Shown: positions 24,698-33,577, counted from the stretch's first letter. The stretch: DNA of 64,000 nt from Bacillota bacterium (GCA_023411395.1 JAEYOV010000076.1:1-64000), one strand, 5' to 3'. The notes: a model not told the origin generated them from the letters alone. Translations and numbers: made by a program.

Positions 24698-25349
24698 AGG
24701 CCGAAACCACCCTTTGTGCATATTGCTTGGTGGGACCATCCACCATATCGTTGATGTGTATCGTTTGCCCGTCCAGGGAATAATCGGGATTTTGCAGCCA
24801 TCCGGAAACCTCGCCCTGCCCCGCGTGATACGCGCTGGCAACTAGTATGGGATCACCGCGGAAGCGCTCCGACAGGTAGCCGATATACCAACTGCCGTAG
24901 CGGATATTCATCATGGGATCGTACATCAATTCCTTGGAGAAGGTATCCTCCTCCTTGAGCTTGCCGGCAATCCACGCAGCGGTCTCCGGCATCACCTGCA
25001 TCAGCCCCATGGCGCCCACGGAGCTTTGAGCATCAGAGCGGTAGGAGCTCTCGCAAAGGATGATGGCCGCCAGAAAGGCAGGCTTCACATTGTTGTTCCG
25101 CGCGGCCTCCTCAATGGCGGCCAGATATTGCTCAGGGAGGGGATGCTCGGCAAGCAGCTTTTGATGGGCGGCTTCCCTGGCGGCCTGCTGGGTGTATAAA
25201 TATGTCTCCATCAGCGCTTTGGCCAACATCAGGCCGATTGCAGCAAGCAACAAAAGAATCAAAAGCACCGCCAGCCACCGGTCCATCCGGGCCGGGCGGC
25301 GGGATGCGCGGCGGACGGCAGGTGCGGAAACGGAGCGTGTATCAGTCAA
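24648..25349 (-). CDS. Membrane-anchored lytic transglycosylase (SLT domain)
   Basis: The 233-residue protein starts at TTG 25349 with GGAGG eight bases upstream. A basic N-terminus (RRASRRPARMDR) precedes one membrane helix (WLAVLLILLLLAAIGLML), placing the rest outside. The SLT domain spans about 80-215: AAIILCESSYRSDAQSS supplies the catalytic Glu, GAMGLMQVMPETAAWI is the Gly-Leu-Met-Gln motif, and NIRYGSWYIGYL and ASAYHAGQGEV complete the family pattern. It cleaves the MurNAc-GlcNAc bond to give 1,6-anhydro ends. In Firmicutes such a gene often follows coaE and polA, as here. Confidence 0.9.
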   Translation of the reverse strand: MTDTRSVSAPAVRRASRRPARMDRWLAVLLILLLLAAIGLMLAKALMETYLYTQQAAREAAHQKLLAEHPLPEQYLAAIEEAARNNNVKPAFLAAIILCESSYRSDAQSSVGAMGLMQVMPETAAWIAGKLKEEDTFSKELMYDPMMNIRYGSWYIGYLSERFRGDPILVASAYHAGQGEVSGWLQNPDYSLDGQTIHINDMVDGPTKQYAQRVVSAYAIYERLYFTKEEQAS

Positions 25350-25350
25350 A

Positions 25351-25956
25351 TCATGTTCCTCCCAGCTTGCTTTGCACTTGCCGCCAAAGGCTTGCTGCCT
25401 GCGCGGCGCTTTCTTCCGGCGTGCCGGAAGTCTTGATCACATGGTCCGCCCGGTGGCACTTTTCGCGGGGGTCCATCTGGCTGGCAATGCGCAAAAGGGC
25501 CTGCTCCTGCGTAAGCCCATCCCTTGCGCGAAGCCTTTTGATCTGCTCACGCCTGGGCACATAGGCGCACCACACCTCATCGGCAATGGATTCCATGCCG
25601 CTTTCGTACAAAAGGGGAATATCCACCACGGCGGCCTTGTGCCGGGGGTCCAGTCCGGCCAGCTCACGGTTGATTCTTTTGGCCACCATGGGATGGATGA
25701 TCGCCTCCAGGCGGCGGCGCTCCGGCTCACTGGAAAAGACCAGTTCCCCCAACGCCTTGCGGTCAAGCGTGCCGTCCTTCAAAAAGACGCCGTCTCCGAA
25801 GGTCTCCCGGATCAAGGGCAATGCCTCTCCCCCCTTTGCCGTGAGGGAGCGGGAAATCTGATCGGCGTCGATCACCGGCGCACCCTGCTTTTGCAAGGCG
25901 TTCAGCAGCATCGTTTTGCCGCTTGCGATGCCCCCGGTGAGGGCGATTACATACAT
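25351..25956 (-). CDS. coaE: Dephospho-CoA kinase
   Basis: ATG 25956 has GGGAGG at good spacing. The 201-residue protein opens MYVIALTGGIASGKTML with the P-loop, followed by VIDADQISRSLTAKGGEAL, VFSSEPERRRLEAIIHPMVAKR and VVDIPLLYESGME, all standard for CoaE. It phosphorylates dephospho-CoA, the last step of CoA synthesis. Its stop codon is two bases ahead of the transglycosylase start, so the two are co-translated. The polA-coaE order is common in Firmicutes. Confidence 0.95.
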   Translation of the reverse strand: MYVIALTGGIASGKTMLLNALQKQGAPVIDADQISRSLTAKGGEALPLIRETFGDGVFLKDGTLDRKALGELVFSSEPERRRLEAIIHPMVAKRINRELAGLDPRHKAAVVDIPLLYESGMESIADEVWCAYVPRREQIKRLRARDGLTQEQALLRIASQMDPREKCHRADHVIKTSGTPEESAAQAASLWRQVQSKLGGT

Positions 25957-26093
25957 TCTTTGTCCTCCCCACCCTTTGTTGTATGCTTGGCATGTTACGC
26001 ATAAACCTATGGAGAATATGGATATAACGTATGCCCCATCACATTTCATGCCGCTTCGGCATGGAAGTGATTGTTTGGCCTTGTTGCTAAACA

Positions 26094-26149
26094 GAGGGGT
26101 GCAGGGGATTATATCCCCTGCCGGGACCCTTAAGGGCGGAGCCCTTAAT
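26094..26149 (-). repeat. Paired-hairpin 3'-end repeat, copy 2 (after polA)
   Basis: Directly after the polA stop, on the minus strand, TTAAGGGC/GCCCTTAA forms one stem. GGGTCCCGG separates it from the stem CAGGGGAT/ATCCCCTG, which is followed by CACCCC. The stem bases differ from other copies but pairing is kept. Confidence 0.8.
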
Positions 26150-28720
26150 CTACTTTGTGTCGTACCAACTGGGGCCCCGGTTCACCTCAGCGATCAGGGG
26201 CACCTTCAATTTGACCACCTGCTCCATGCAATCCTTGAGCAAGGCTGAGGCTTTTTCAGCCTCCTCCGGCGGGCACTCGATGAGCAGCTCGTCGTGCACC
26301 TGCAAGGTGAGGCGCGCCTGAAGCTTTTCCCTTTTCAACGCATCATACACCCTGACCATGGCCAGCTTGATGATGTCCGCCGCGGTGCCCTGCACAGGAG
26401 TGTTCATTGCCACACGCTCGCCAAAGTTGCGGGTGTTGGCGTTGGGGCTGTGCAGCTCTGAAAGATTCCTGCGGCGGTGGAAAAGCGTTTGGGCATACCC
26501 CTTTTCCTTGCCGTTTTTCACTGCGTCCTCCATGAAGGCCTTTACACCGGGATAACGCTCAAAATATCTGCGCATGAATTCCGCCGCCTCCTTGCGGGTA
26601 ACGCCGGTGTTTCTTGCCAGGCCGAAATCGCTGATGCCGTATACCAGGCCGAAGTTCACCGCTTTGGCGCTGGATCGCATTTGAGGCGTGACATCTTTCA
26701 TGGGTACGCCGAATACCTCCGACGCGGTGCGGGTGTGGATATCCTGGCCCATTTGAAAGGCCTCCACCATGTTTTTGTCGCCGCTCAAGTGGGCCAGCAC
26801 CCGAAGCTCTATTTGAGAATAGTCCGCGTCCAGCAGCACCCAGCCCTTTTGGGGGATAAAGGCCCTTCGGATCTCCCGGCCCAGCTCCGAGCGGACGGGA
26901 ATGTTTTGCAGGTTCGGGTCATTGCTGGAGATGCGGCCCGTGGCGGTGCCCACCTGGTCGAAGGTGGTGTGGACTCGGCCGTCGGCGCCCATCAGGCGAA
27001 GCAGGCCTTCGATGTAGGTGCCATTGAGCTTGACAAGCTGGCGGTAGTTGAGCAGCGGCGTGATGGCGGGGTGTAGTTCTATGAGGCCCTCCAGGATGTC
27101 CGCGCTGGTGGAATAACCCTTCTGGCTCTTCTTGCCCGCGGGCAGGCCCAGCGTTTCAAACAGCACGTGGCTTAATTGCTGCGGGCTGTTGAGGTTGAAG
27201 CCTCGCACCCCGGTCAGCGTATATACCTGTTCGCGAAGGGAATCGATCTGTTTTGTAAAATCCTCGCCCAGACGAATCAAAACATCCCTGTCCACCACAA
27301 AGCCGGCCCGCTCCATGGTGTAAAGCACCCGGCACAGCGGCATCTCCATATCCAGCATCAGGGACAGCGCATCATTTTGCGTAAGCTGCGCCTGCTGGGC
27401 GCCAAAAAGCGCGAAGAGCTGCGAGGCATCCTCCTGCCCGCCCGGGGTGAAGTTGTGCAGCGCATAGCTGCGCTCCTGGGAGTTTTGAAGGTATGCCCCG
27501 ATCATGGTGTCCCAGGCCACTTTCTCCGGCAGCGGCGCGGAGATATCCGCCAGCTTGTGCAGAAGGCCTTTCAGGTCATGGACGATGATCTCCCGCTCCA
27601 TAAACAGCGCGGAAAGGGACAGGAGCGCGTCGCCCGGGGCAATGCCGGGCGACAGCAAATCCCCTTGCAGGGTGATCCGGCAGCGGCGCCCGTCCGCGGT
27701 TGCCAAAGTCAGGCTATCCCCCAGATGGATGGCGACGGGGCCCTGCCCCGTTGCCCATTGCGCGGCCAGGTTCTGTATCGCCGCCAAGCCGGAAAGCTCC
27801 TCCCAGGAACCAAAAGCGGTTTCGGCCTGGGCGGGCGCCTCCAAAACGCTCTCACCCCCGCCCGAGAGCGCTGCAAGCCGCCTGGAAAGGCTGTTCAATT
27901 CATACTTTTGAAAAAGAGGCAATGCCGCCTCCATGCGGCTTAAGCGGCAGTCCGGCAGGCGCAGTTCGATGGGCGCGTCTGTCCGGATGGTGGCCAGGTC
28001 CTTGGAAAAGCGGGCCATTTGAACATTATCCCGCACCTTTTCCCCCAGCTTTCCGGGTATGGCGCCGGCGTTTTCCAGAACCTTTTCCAGCGTGCCGAAT
28101 TGTGTAAGCAGCTTTACCGCCGTCTTTTCCCCCACGCCGGGAATGCCGGGAATGTTGTCGCTGGAATCCCCCATCAGTCCCTTCCAGTCGGTGACCTGCT
28201 CCGGGGTAATGCCGTACTCTTCCTTCACCGTGACGGGGGTGAAAAGCATTGTTTCCGAAAAGCCCTTTTTGGGAAAGAGCAGGGAAACATTGTTGTCCAC
28301 CAACTGCAAGGCGTCCCTGTCCCCGGTGAGCAGAAGCGCCCGCAAGCCCTCCGCGTCCGCTTTCCTGGCAAAGGTGCCCAAAAGGTCGTCCGCCTCGTAG
28401 CCCTCCATGCTGTACACGCCGATGCCCATCGCCGAAAGCAGCTCCCTGATCAAAGCAAACTGGGGCCTCAGCTCTTGCGGGGTTTCCGCCCTGCCGGCCT
28501 TGTAATCGGCATACACCGTGTGGCGGAAGGTGGGGCCATGCTCGTCAAAGGCCACGGCGCAGTAGCGGGGCTTTTCCTCCTGGAACACCTTGAACAGCAT
28601 CCCGAAAAAGCCCTGCACGGCGTTTGTGTACACGCCGGAGGATGTATTCAAAAGCGGCAGCGCGTGAAAGGCCCTGTGTATCAGGCTGTTGCCGTCCACG
28701 ATGAGAAATGTTTCCTTCAT
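26150..28720 (-). CDS. polA: DNA polymerase I
   Basis: ATG 28720 is preceded by GGGGAGG eight bases upstream. The 856-residue protein contains the 5'-3' exonuclease domain (residues 1-290; FLIVDGNSLIHRAFHALP, GYEADDLLGTFARKA, GDSSDNIPGIPGVGEKTA), a middle 3'-5' exonuclease-like domain and the polymerase domain (about 450-856; DADYSQIELRVLAHLSGD, RSSAKAVNFGLVYGIS, LTLQVHDELLIECP). The middle domain shows VAIHLGDSL where proofreading enzymes have a D-x-E, so it is probably inactive, as in Bacillus PolI. The enzyme does Okazaki fragment maturation and repair. Confidence 0.96.
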   Translation of the reverse strand: MKETFLIVDGNSLIHRAFHALPLLNTSSGVYTNAVQGFFGMLFKVFQEEKPRYCAVAFDEHGPTFRHTVYADYKAGRAETPQELRPQFALIRELLSAMGIGVYSMEGYEADDLLGTFARKADAEGLRALLLTGDRDALQLVDNNVSLLFPKKGFSETMLFTPVTVKEEYGITPEQVTDWKGLMGDSSDNIPGIPGVGEKTAVKLLTQFGTLEKVLENAGAIPGKLGEKVRDNVQMARFSKDLATIRTDAPIELRLPDCRLSRMEAALPLFQKYELNSLSRRLAALSGGGESVLEAPAQAETAFGSWEELSGLAAIQNLAAQWATGQGPVAIHLGDSLTLATADGRRCRITLQGDLLSPGIAPGDALLSLSALFMEREIIVHDLKGLLHKLADISAPLPEKVAWDTMIGAYLQNSQERSYALHNFTPGGQEDASQLFALFGAQQAQLTQNDALSLMLDMEMPLCRVLYTMERAGFVVDRDVLIRLGEDFTKQIDSLREQVYTLTGVRGFNLNSPQQLSHVLFETLGLPAGKKSQKGYSTSADILEGLIELHPAITPLLNYRQLVKLNGTYIEGLLRLMGADGRVHTTFDQVGTATGRISSNDPNLQNIPVRSELGREIRRAFIPQKGWVLLDADYSQIELRVLAHLSGDKNMVEAFQMGQDIHTRTASEVFGVPMKDVTPQMRSSAKAVNFGLVYGISDFGLARNTGVTRKEAAEFMRRYFERYPGVKAFMEDAVKNGKEKGYAQTLFHRRRNLSELHSPNANTRNFGERVAMNTPVQGTAADIIKLAMVRVYDALKREKLQARLTLQVHDELLIECPPEEAEKASALLKDCMEQVVKLKVPLIAEVNRGPSWYDTK

Positions 28721-28823
28721 GCGGTTATCCTCCCCGGCGGCAGACATGCCGCCCCCAGTAGTTTACCACAAAATGGCCGGGGATACAAAAAAGCGCGGGG
28801 ATTGCTTACAAAATAGGCCGCCA

Positions 28824-29360
28824 TCAGCCCGGATGCGCTGCCTGCCATTCTTCTGCTAGGATGGCGTATTCATACGTATCCAGCCAGATGGGTTTACCCT
28901 TTTTATCCTTCTTGAAATATATGTTTTGAATGAGATGGCCTTCCCGGCGCATGTGAAGCTTTTCCATCAGCCGCCAGGACCTTTCGTTTTGGGGGTTGCA
29001 CATCGCAATCACCCTCCGCACTCCCAATGGTGAGAAGGCATGGTCCAAAAGCGCCTTGGCGCTTTCATAGGCGTAGCCTTTGCCCTGGTAGGCGCTGTTG
29101 AACACATAGCCCAGCTCCCAGGTATCATAATCCTGTTTCTTGAAGTATAAATTGCCGATCATCTTGCCGCCGTCCAGCAGGCATACGGCAAGGAACGCCT
29201 CGTTCAAGGCACGGCGCAGCACCTCCACCGCGCATTCCTCCCGGGAAAACACACCGTAAGGCTCGTACAGCACCACCTTGGGATCGGACAGGTACTCATA
29301 CAAATCCGGCCCGTCCTCCGGCATAAAACGCCTGATCAACAGCCGCTCCGTCTTCAGCAT
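28824..29360 (-). CDS. GNAT-family N-acetyltransferase (Acetyltransf_3, RimJ-like)
   Basis: ATG 29360 with AAGAGG eight bases upstream gives a 178-residue protein starting MLKTERLLIRRFMPED, the typical opening of RimJ/RimL-like acetyltransferases. The acetyl-CoA binding motif is ELGYVFNSAYQGKGYAYESA near 85, followed by VRRVIAMCNPQNERSWRLMEKLHMRREG. Substrates of such proteins range from ribosomal proteins to small molecules and cannot be deduced. It is the last of the minus-strand cluster and appears to be a separate unit; a minus-strand TATAAT lies upstream near 29405. Confidence 0.85.
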   Translation of the reverse strand: MLKTERLLIRRFMPEDGPDLYEYLSDPKVVLYEPYGVFSREECAVEVLRRALNEAFLAVCLLDGGKMIGNLYFKKQDYDTWELGYVFNSAYQGKGYAYESAKALLDHAFSPLGVRRVIAMCNPQNERSWRLMEKLHMRREGHLIQNIYFKKDKKGKPIWLDTYEYAILAEEWQAAHPG

Positions 29361-29491
29361 GGCAATTTCCTCTTTTTCCAAGCCTTTACTTTTCGGTCTT
29401 GATTATACCACAGCGCCATCGCTTTTTGCGCATGTTCCTTCAAACTTACGGAAAGAATGGACATGATTAAAATCTCAAAGGAGCGATGCGC

Positions 29492-30733
29492 GTGAACCCA
29501 TTTTCCTTAAAACCCATGAACATCAACGACGGCTTCATGGACTGGAATCAGTTGTATCCCAAATCCTATGACAAGAATGAAATCGACCCTTATACAAGAG
29601 TCCGGGTCATTCTTATGAACGGTGCGGAATTTGAAGCCGTCTGGTTCTCCCACCAGTTTTCCAGGCACGAATCCTGTAACGATATTCGCCGGGAACTGGC
29701 CGTGGTGCGCCGTCAGGAACAGCAGCAGCAAAAAAAGATTGCCAATTTGAAGCCGCTCAACGAAAACCTGCTGGAGCACACCATTGGCTACGAGCAGGTG
29801 GCTGTGGACCTGACCGCCATCCTCGCCCAATGCGAAAAGGATGCCTCTGTAAAATCCGCCCTGGATTTTGCGCTGCTGGAGGACTTTGACCACTTGTACC
29901 GCTACGCCGATCTGCTGGAAATGGAACAGGGCGTAAAAGCCGAAAAGCTGGTGGGCCATTACACCGAGATCATGCCGGGCCGGCCCACCATCTCCGAGCA
30001 CCGCTTCCCCTTTGACGCACTGCCCGCCCCGGTGGATTTCACCACAGCCGACATTGCCACCAAGCTGCACGTTGGCATCATCACCGCCGCCGAGCAGCAG
30101 ACCATGAACTACTACATGAACGTAGGCCCCTTTTACTCCTCCGATCTGGGACGCCGGCTTTACCAGGAGATCGCCCTCATCGAGGAGCAGCACGTGACCC
30201 AGTACGGAGGCCTGCTGGATGTGAAATGCACCTGGCTGGAAAGCCTTGTGATGCATGAGTATACGGAAGCTTACCTGTATTGGTCCGTGATGCAGGACGA
30301 AACCGACCCCTACATCAAAAAAGTGTGGGAGCAGTGCTTTGACATGGAGGTTTCCCACCTGCACAAAGCCGCACAGCTCCTGGCCCAGAATGAAAACAAG
30401 CAGTGGCAGCAGGTAGTGGGCAACGGCGATTTCCCGCAGCCGCTTCAATTCAAATCCAACATCGACTATGTCCGCGGTGTGCTGAACATGGTGGAATTCT
30501 CCGCCGAAAAGGAAATTTACAAACCCGTCAACATGCTGCCCAGGGATTATGAGTTCTTCAAGTTCCAGAACAGGATGAACCATGACCCGGGTACCGTGCC
30601 CAGCCATCAGGTCATTGATATGTACATCCGTCAAAAAGGCCAGGATTACCGCTGGGAGACCGCGCCCAACCCCGTCCCAGGCCTGCAGGACCGCAAAGCC
30701 GATAACACCCGCGTGGGAAGGACGGTACAGTAG
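29492..30733 (+). CDS. Ferritin-like diiron-type protein of unknown function
   Basis: GTG at 29492 is preferred over ATG 29486 because AAAGGAG is eight bases upstream of it. The 413-residue acidic, helical protein shows several Glu/His signatures of four-helix ferritin-like carboxylate centres: LLEDFDHLYRYADLLEME near 130, ALIEEQHVTQYGGLL near 228 (E-x-x-H), LVMHEYTEAYLYW near 250 and CFDMEVSHLHKAAQLL near 275 (second E-x-x-H). An earlier part has a Gln/Lys coiled coil (RRQEQQQQKKIANLKPLNEN). It lacks a signal peptide. Metal binding is inferred from the motif pattern; no assigned function is recognised. The final 60 residues are unstructured and rich in Pro, Asn and Arg. Confidence 0.65.
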   Translation: MNPFSLKPMNINDGFMDWNQLYPKSYDKNEIDPYTRVRVILMNGAEFEAVWFSHQFSRHESCNDIRRELAVVRRQEQQQQKKIANLKPLNENLLEHTIGYEQVAVDLTAILAQCEKDASVKSALDFALLEDFDHLYRYADLLEMEQGVKAEKLVGHYTEIMPGRPTISEHRFPFDALPAPVDFTTADIATKLHVGIITAAEQQTMNYYMNVGPFYSSDLGRRLYQEIALIEEQHVTQYGGLLDVKCTWLESLVMHEYTEAYLYWSVMQDETDPYIKKVWEQCFDMEVSHLHKAAQLLAQNENKQWQQVVGNGDFPQPLQFKSNIDYVRGVLNMVEFSAEKEIYKPVNMLPRDYEFFKFQNRMNHDPGTVPSHQVIDMYIRQKGQDYRWETAPNPVPGLQDRKADNTRVGRTVQ

Positions 30734-30750
30734 AACCAGGCGAAGCCTGC

Positions 30751-30802
30751 CGCTGGTTTCGGATTGACAAACGAGGGGGCTACGGCCCCCTCGTTGCTCC
30801 CC
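30751..30802 (-). repeat. GGGGAGC/CCCCTCG dispersed hairpin repeat, copy A (inverted)
   Basis: On the minus strand this reads GGGGAGCAACGAGGGGG, a short loop, CCCCCTCGTTTG and then TCCGAAACCAGCG. The same order occurs at 61960-62011 on the plus strand with only a few differences. The hairpin stem is about 10 bp. It starts 17 bases after the stop of the ferritin-like gene. Confidence 0.8.
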
Positions 30803-30875
30803 AAAGTATTCGTCATCGTACATCCCCGGAACCACCCCTCAATTCCCCTCATAGGATGCCTGGGGAGGGAGGAGT

Positions 30876-31130
30876 TTGAAAAGTCACTTGTTTACCGATA
30901 CCCAGGACTTTGACCGTCAATGGGCCTGTCCTCCGGACAAAGTTTGCGTATGCCTCCGGCTGGATAAGCAGTTTTATCAGGACCTGTGCGGCCGTGCCGC
31001 AAGCCAGGGATTGACCACCGGCCAATATATGGAAAAGACCGTAAGAGCCTGGGAAGCCTTGGAGGGCAGCCTGCCCATTGCCGCCGCCGGTGCGCCGCCG
31101 GCGGGAGAGTTTACCGGATCCGAAAACTGA
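30876..31130 (+). CDS. Small hypothetical protein
   Basis: TTG 30876 is preceded by GGAGGGAGGAG, a very strong ribosome site. The 84-residue product starts MKSHLFTDTQDFDRQWACPPD and includes the amphipathic segment LDKQFYQDLCGRAASQGLTTGQYMEK with two Cys. That part looks like a ribbon-helix-helix or small antitoxin-type helix pair, but there is no toxin gene next to it. No membrane segment or signal peptide is seen. The coding potential is supported by the ribosome site and by a terminator directly downstream at 31146-31184. Function unknown. Confidence 0.6.
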   Translation: MKSHLFTDTQDFDRQWACPPDKVCVCLRLDKQFYQDLCGRAASQGLTTGQYMEKTVRAWEALEGSLPIAAAGAPPAGEFTGSEN

Positions 31131-31145
31131 ATTTGGATATATAGG

Positions 31146-31184
31146 CCCGCCCCCTACCTGAAGAGGCAGGGGGCGGGTTTTTAT
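31146..31184 (+). terminator. Rho-independent terminator
   Basis: CCCGCCCCCT and AGGGGGCGGG form a GC-rich stem followed by TTTTT. It ends the transcript of the 84-residue hypothetical gene. Confidence 0.85.
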
Positions 31185-31210
31185 GAATGCGGAATCATAA
31201 GAAACATCTT

Positions 31211-31260
31211 TGGGGAGCAAACGAGGGGACCGAAGTCCCCTCGTTTGAAATCGTCTCGCC
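31211..31260 (+). repeat. GGGGAGC/CCCCTCG dispersed hairpin repeat, copy B
   Basis: TGGGGAGCAAACGAGGGGA, loop, TCCCCTCGTTTG: the stem is conserved with copies A (30751) and C (61960), but the downstream TCCGAAACCAGCG segment is replaced by ATCGTCTCGCCC. The remaining 31261-31387 holds further GC hairpins and no gene. Confidence 0.75.
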
Positions 31261-31387
31261 CGGCTTCGCCGGGTGGGCGGGGCGCTTGCGAAGCAAGCTT
31301 TCCTAACACGATTCACTGGCCGTTTGCCCTGTGCCAGACAAGCGAAACGCAGGATGGGACGGGGCATATAAGTGAATCGTGCAGGCT

Positions 31388-31414
31388 CGAGAAAGTGACA
31401 AGGTCATTTTCTCG
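31388..31414 (-). terminator. Hairpin after the peptidoglycan-binding gene
   Basis: CGAGAAAATGAC and GTCACTTTCTCG (minus strand) form a 12-bp stem six bases after the stop at 31420. A related stem in similar surroundings (ATCGTGCAG nearby) lies after serA at 62072-62094, so this is a shared terminator-like element. Confidence 0.6.
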
Positions 31415-31419
31415 ATGGG

Positions 31420-32514
31420 TTATGGAAACAGGCGGCCATAGGTAACCGGCCCCACGATGCCGTCCACTTTAATGCCCTGATCCTTTTGGAAGGCCACCAC
31501 CGCGGCATGGGTCAGCTTGCCGAATATGCCGTCTGCCTTGTCGTGCAGGTATTGAAGGACAATCAGCCTTGCCTGAACAGTAGCCACATCCTCGCCGCGG
31601 GAACCCTTTTTCAGGTAGTGTGATAGAGGCGGATGGGGAACAAGCGATGCCGCGCCGCTGTTCAGCTTCGCCCAGGTAACGGGACCTACGATGCCATCCT
31701 GCTTGATCTTGGCATTTTTCTGATACAGTATGACCGCACTGTGGGTGATGCTGCCGAAAATGCCGTCAATGGGGCCTGTCGCGTAGCCCAGTGCCTTCAG
31801 CCTTTTTTGCAGCTTGCGCACATCCTCCCCGCGCATGCCCATTTGTAAAGAGCCTGTTCCCGTATCCGTGCCGGAGGAAGACCCGCCAATGGAGCTTGCG
31901 GGTACGGTGTAGGTTTCAAGATCCAGCATATGCAGCGTCTGCGGACCGGCAATGCCGTCCTGGGTGATGGCAAAGAGTTTCTGGGCCGCAATCACCGCCT
32001 TTCTAGTTGTTTCCGTAAAGGTGGTGGATAAGGGTCCGTCATACAGGTCCAGATCCATAAGCACCTGATGCAGTGCCTTTACTGCGGCGCCTTTGCTCCC
32101 CTTGCGCAATGTCGGGGTAGAAAGCTCCACCGTATCGGGCGCACCGGCTCCGCCGCTGAACTTTACGGTAAAGGCAATGGAGCTTTTGGCGTTGCGGGAT
32201 TGGCCGAAGTTACGCAGCACGAACTTGTTGGTGCCAGGCAGGCAATTAACCGTAAACTCGCCTGATGTGCCCGATAGTTGGGTGGATTTTGAGGCGAGCC
32301 AGACCCCTTTGTACTGGTGCTCCAGCACATAGGTGTAGCCGTCCGCGCCGGTGAACTGTACTGTGACGTGAGAGGAAGTGGTGGCGGCAGGATAGTCCGA
32401 CAATGTAAATTCGGGCAGGACGACACTGTCGTTGAACTTTTCACCCAGGGCCACGCAGGGTACAAGCAGGCAGATCAAAAGGATAACCAGCATGCGGCAG
32501 ATGGGATGCTTCAT
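31420..32514 (-). CDS. Secreted protein with three peptidoglycan-binding repeats
   Basis: The 364-residue protein has a signal peptide (MKHPICRMLVILLICLLVPCVALG). An N-terminal beta-rich domain of about 110 residues (HVTVQFTGADGYTYVLEHQY) is followed by three PG_binding_1 units. Each ends in a DGI-x-G-P or DGI-F-G pattern: LRKGSKGAAVKALHQVLMDL with DGIAGPQTLHML, MGMRGEDVRKLQKRLKALGY with DGIFGSITHSAV, and LKKGSRGEDVATVQARLIVL with DGIFGKLTHAAV and DGIVGPVTYGRLF. A Ser/Thr/Gly linker separates units one and two. No catalytic hydrolase domain is present, so it probably acts as a wall-binding adaptor. RBS GGAGGAA. Confidence 0.88.
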   Translation of the reverse strand: MKHPICRMLVILLICLLVPCVALGEKFNDSVVLPEFTLSDYPAATTSSHVTVQFTGADGYTYVLEHQYKGVWLASKSTQLSGTSGEFTVNCLPGTNKFVLRNFGQSRNAKSSIAFTVKFSGGAGAPDTVELSTPTLRKGSKGAAVKALHQVLMDLDLYDGPLSTTFTETTRKAVIAAQKLFAITQDGIAGPQTLHMLDLETYTVPASSIGGSSSGTDTGTGSLQMGMRGEDVRKLQKRLKALGYATGPIDGIFGSITHSAVILYQKNAKIKQDGIVGPVTWAKLNSGAASLVPHPPLSHYLKKGSRGEDVATVQARLIVLQYLHDKADGIFGKLTHAAVVAFQKDQGIKVDGIVGPVTYGRLFP

Positions 32515-32724
32515 GGCTCATTCCTCCACACTCCGTTGGAATGCTTTGACCGTTCACCGGAGAATTGATGATAAACGGTATGCTTTTCATACGGGAAGTA
32601 GAAGAAACATCTGTAAACATTTGTCCAAGCATCGGTTGCATGATTGTCTTTGCAGGCAGCTATGCAAATTTCCCGCATCTTGCGCATACAATGGCATGAA
32701 GATTTTGGGAAAGGAGAGGAGATC

Positions 32725-32928
32725 ATGCAGGAAACGCAAAGCCGCTGGCGCTCCAAGGCTGCCTGGGCGTCACTGCTGGGCCTGGTGGGCCTGATTTTCA
32801 GCAATTATGGCCTCTACAACTTACTGGGCATCACCAGCGATACATGGCAGGCGCTGGTGAATGCGCTGCTGGCCGCTCTGGTGGCCTTCGGCGTGCTCAA
32901 CAATCCCACCGATCCGAAGCACTTCTAG
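32725..32928 (+). CDS. Holin-like small membrane protein (phiLC3/A118-type)
   Basis: ATG 32725 with AAAGGAGAGG upstream gives 67 residues: a short basic N-terminus (RWRSKAAW), two hydrophobic helices (ASLLGLVGLIF and ALVNALLAALVAFGVL) and the ending VLNNPTDPKHF. The NNPTDP tail is typical of clostridial phage and prophage holins of the phage_holin_1 group. No endolysin, portal or tail gene is nearby, so this is an isolated or domesticated copy. It might cooperate with the convergent secreted wall-binding protein at 31420, which is speculative. Confidence 0.65.
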   Translation: MQETQSRWRSKAAWASLLGLVGLIFSNYGLYNLLGITSDTWQALVNALLAALVAFGVLNNPTDPKHF

Positions 32929-33172
32929 CGGGTGGGCCATCGAAAAATTTTGCAGTTCAAGGGACGGTCCCGTTTTTCGGAGCCGCCCCTTGTCTTTGGC
33001 TTTTTGAAATGTATCAGCGCAGCTTGATAGCTACCGGCTGTCCCGTTTCCAGCAAATATTCACAAAGCGGAGATTATCCGGCAATTTTCAGGGAAAATCT
33101 GGACAAGCAGCGGAAAATGGCGTATTATGTATGATAACATGGATGAGGTTCGTTGAAAAGGAGGCATCCCGG

Positions 33173-33577
33173 ATGAGCGAAAACTGTGTTCACAGGCCGG
33201 ACATCCGCTGCGGGGAATTCCTGAAACGGTACTTTCAAAAGAATGGCATCCTGACGCAAACCTTCCGCTGTCCCCATTGCGGCGGGGACATCCGCTTTGT
33301 GAAAAAACCCGCCTACCGGCTGCTGGATTTGATGATCTGGGTATTGCTGCTGGCTTTTATGCTTCTGGTCCGGCTTTTAAGGGACGGTATAACCACAGGC
33401 ATGGCCCTGTGGGTGTACATCCTGATCGCCGTGGCGGCGGTATCGCTCATTGGGCTTTTGCTGGATATGGCCAAGGAATGGTTGTTGCTCAAGTGCGGAC
33501 GGTTTGAATTGTCAGACCCGGGGCCCGCCGTGGAAAGCGGGTCAAAGGAGAACGGGGAGAAAACCGCCGCCGAATAA
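33173..33577 (+). CDS. Zinc-ribbon membrane protein of unknown function
   Basis: ATG 33173 is chosen for AAGGAGG eight bases upstream. The 134-residue product has an N-terminal soluble part with a Cys motif (FRCPHCGGDIRF near 37), which with CVHRPDIRCG upstream could form a small zinc site. Two membrane helices follow (LLDLMIWVLLLAFMLLVRLL and MALWVYILIAVAAVSLIGLLL), then a charged C-terminal tail. The family is not recognised. It sits between the holin-like gene and cca and has its own terminator at 33591-33614. Confidence 0.65.
   Translation: MSENCVHRPDIRCGEFLKRYFQKNGILTQTFRCPHCGGDIRFVKKPAYRLLDLMIWVLLLAFMLLVRLLRDGITTGMALWVYILIAVAAVSLIGLLLDMAKEWLLLKCGRFELSDPGPAVESGSKENGEKTAAE

Noticed and set aside
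32725..33577. Prophage remnant
   Set aside because: Only the holin-like gene is phage-like; no integrase, capsid, tail or endolysin gene accompanies it.
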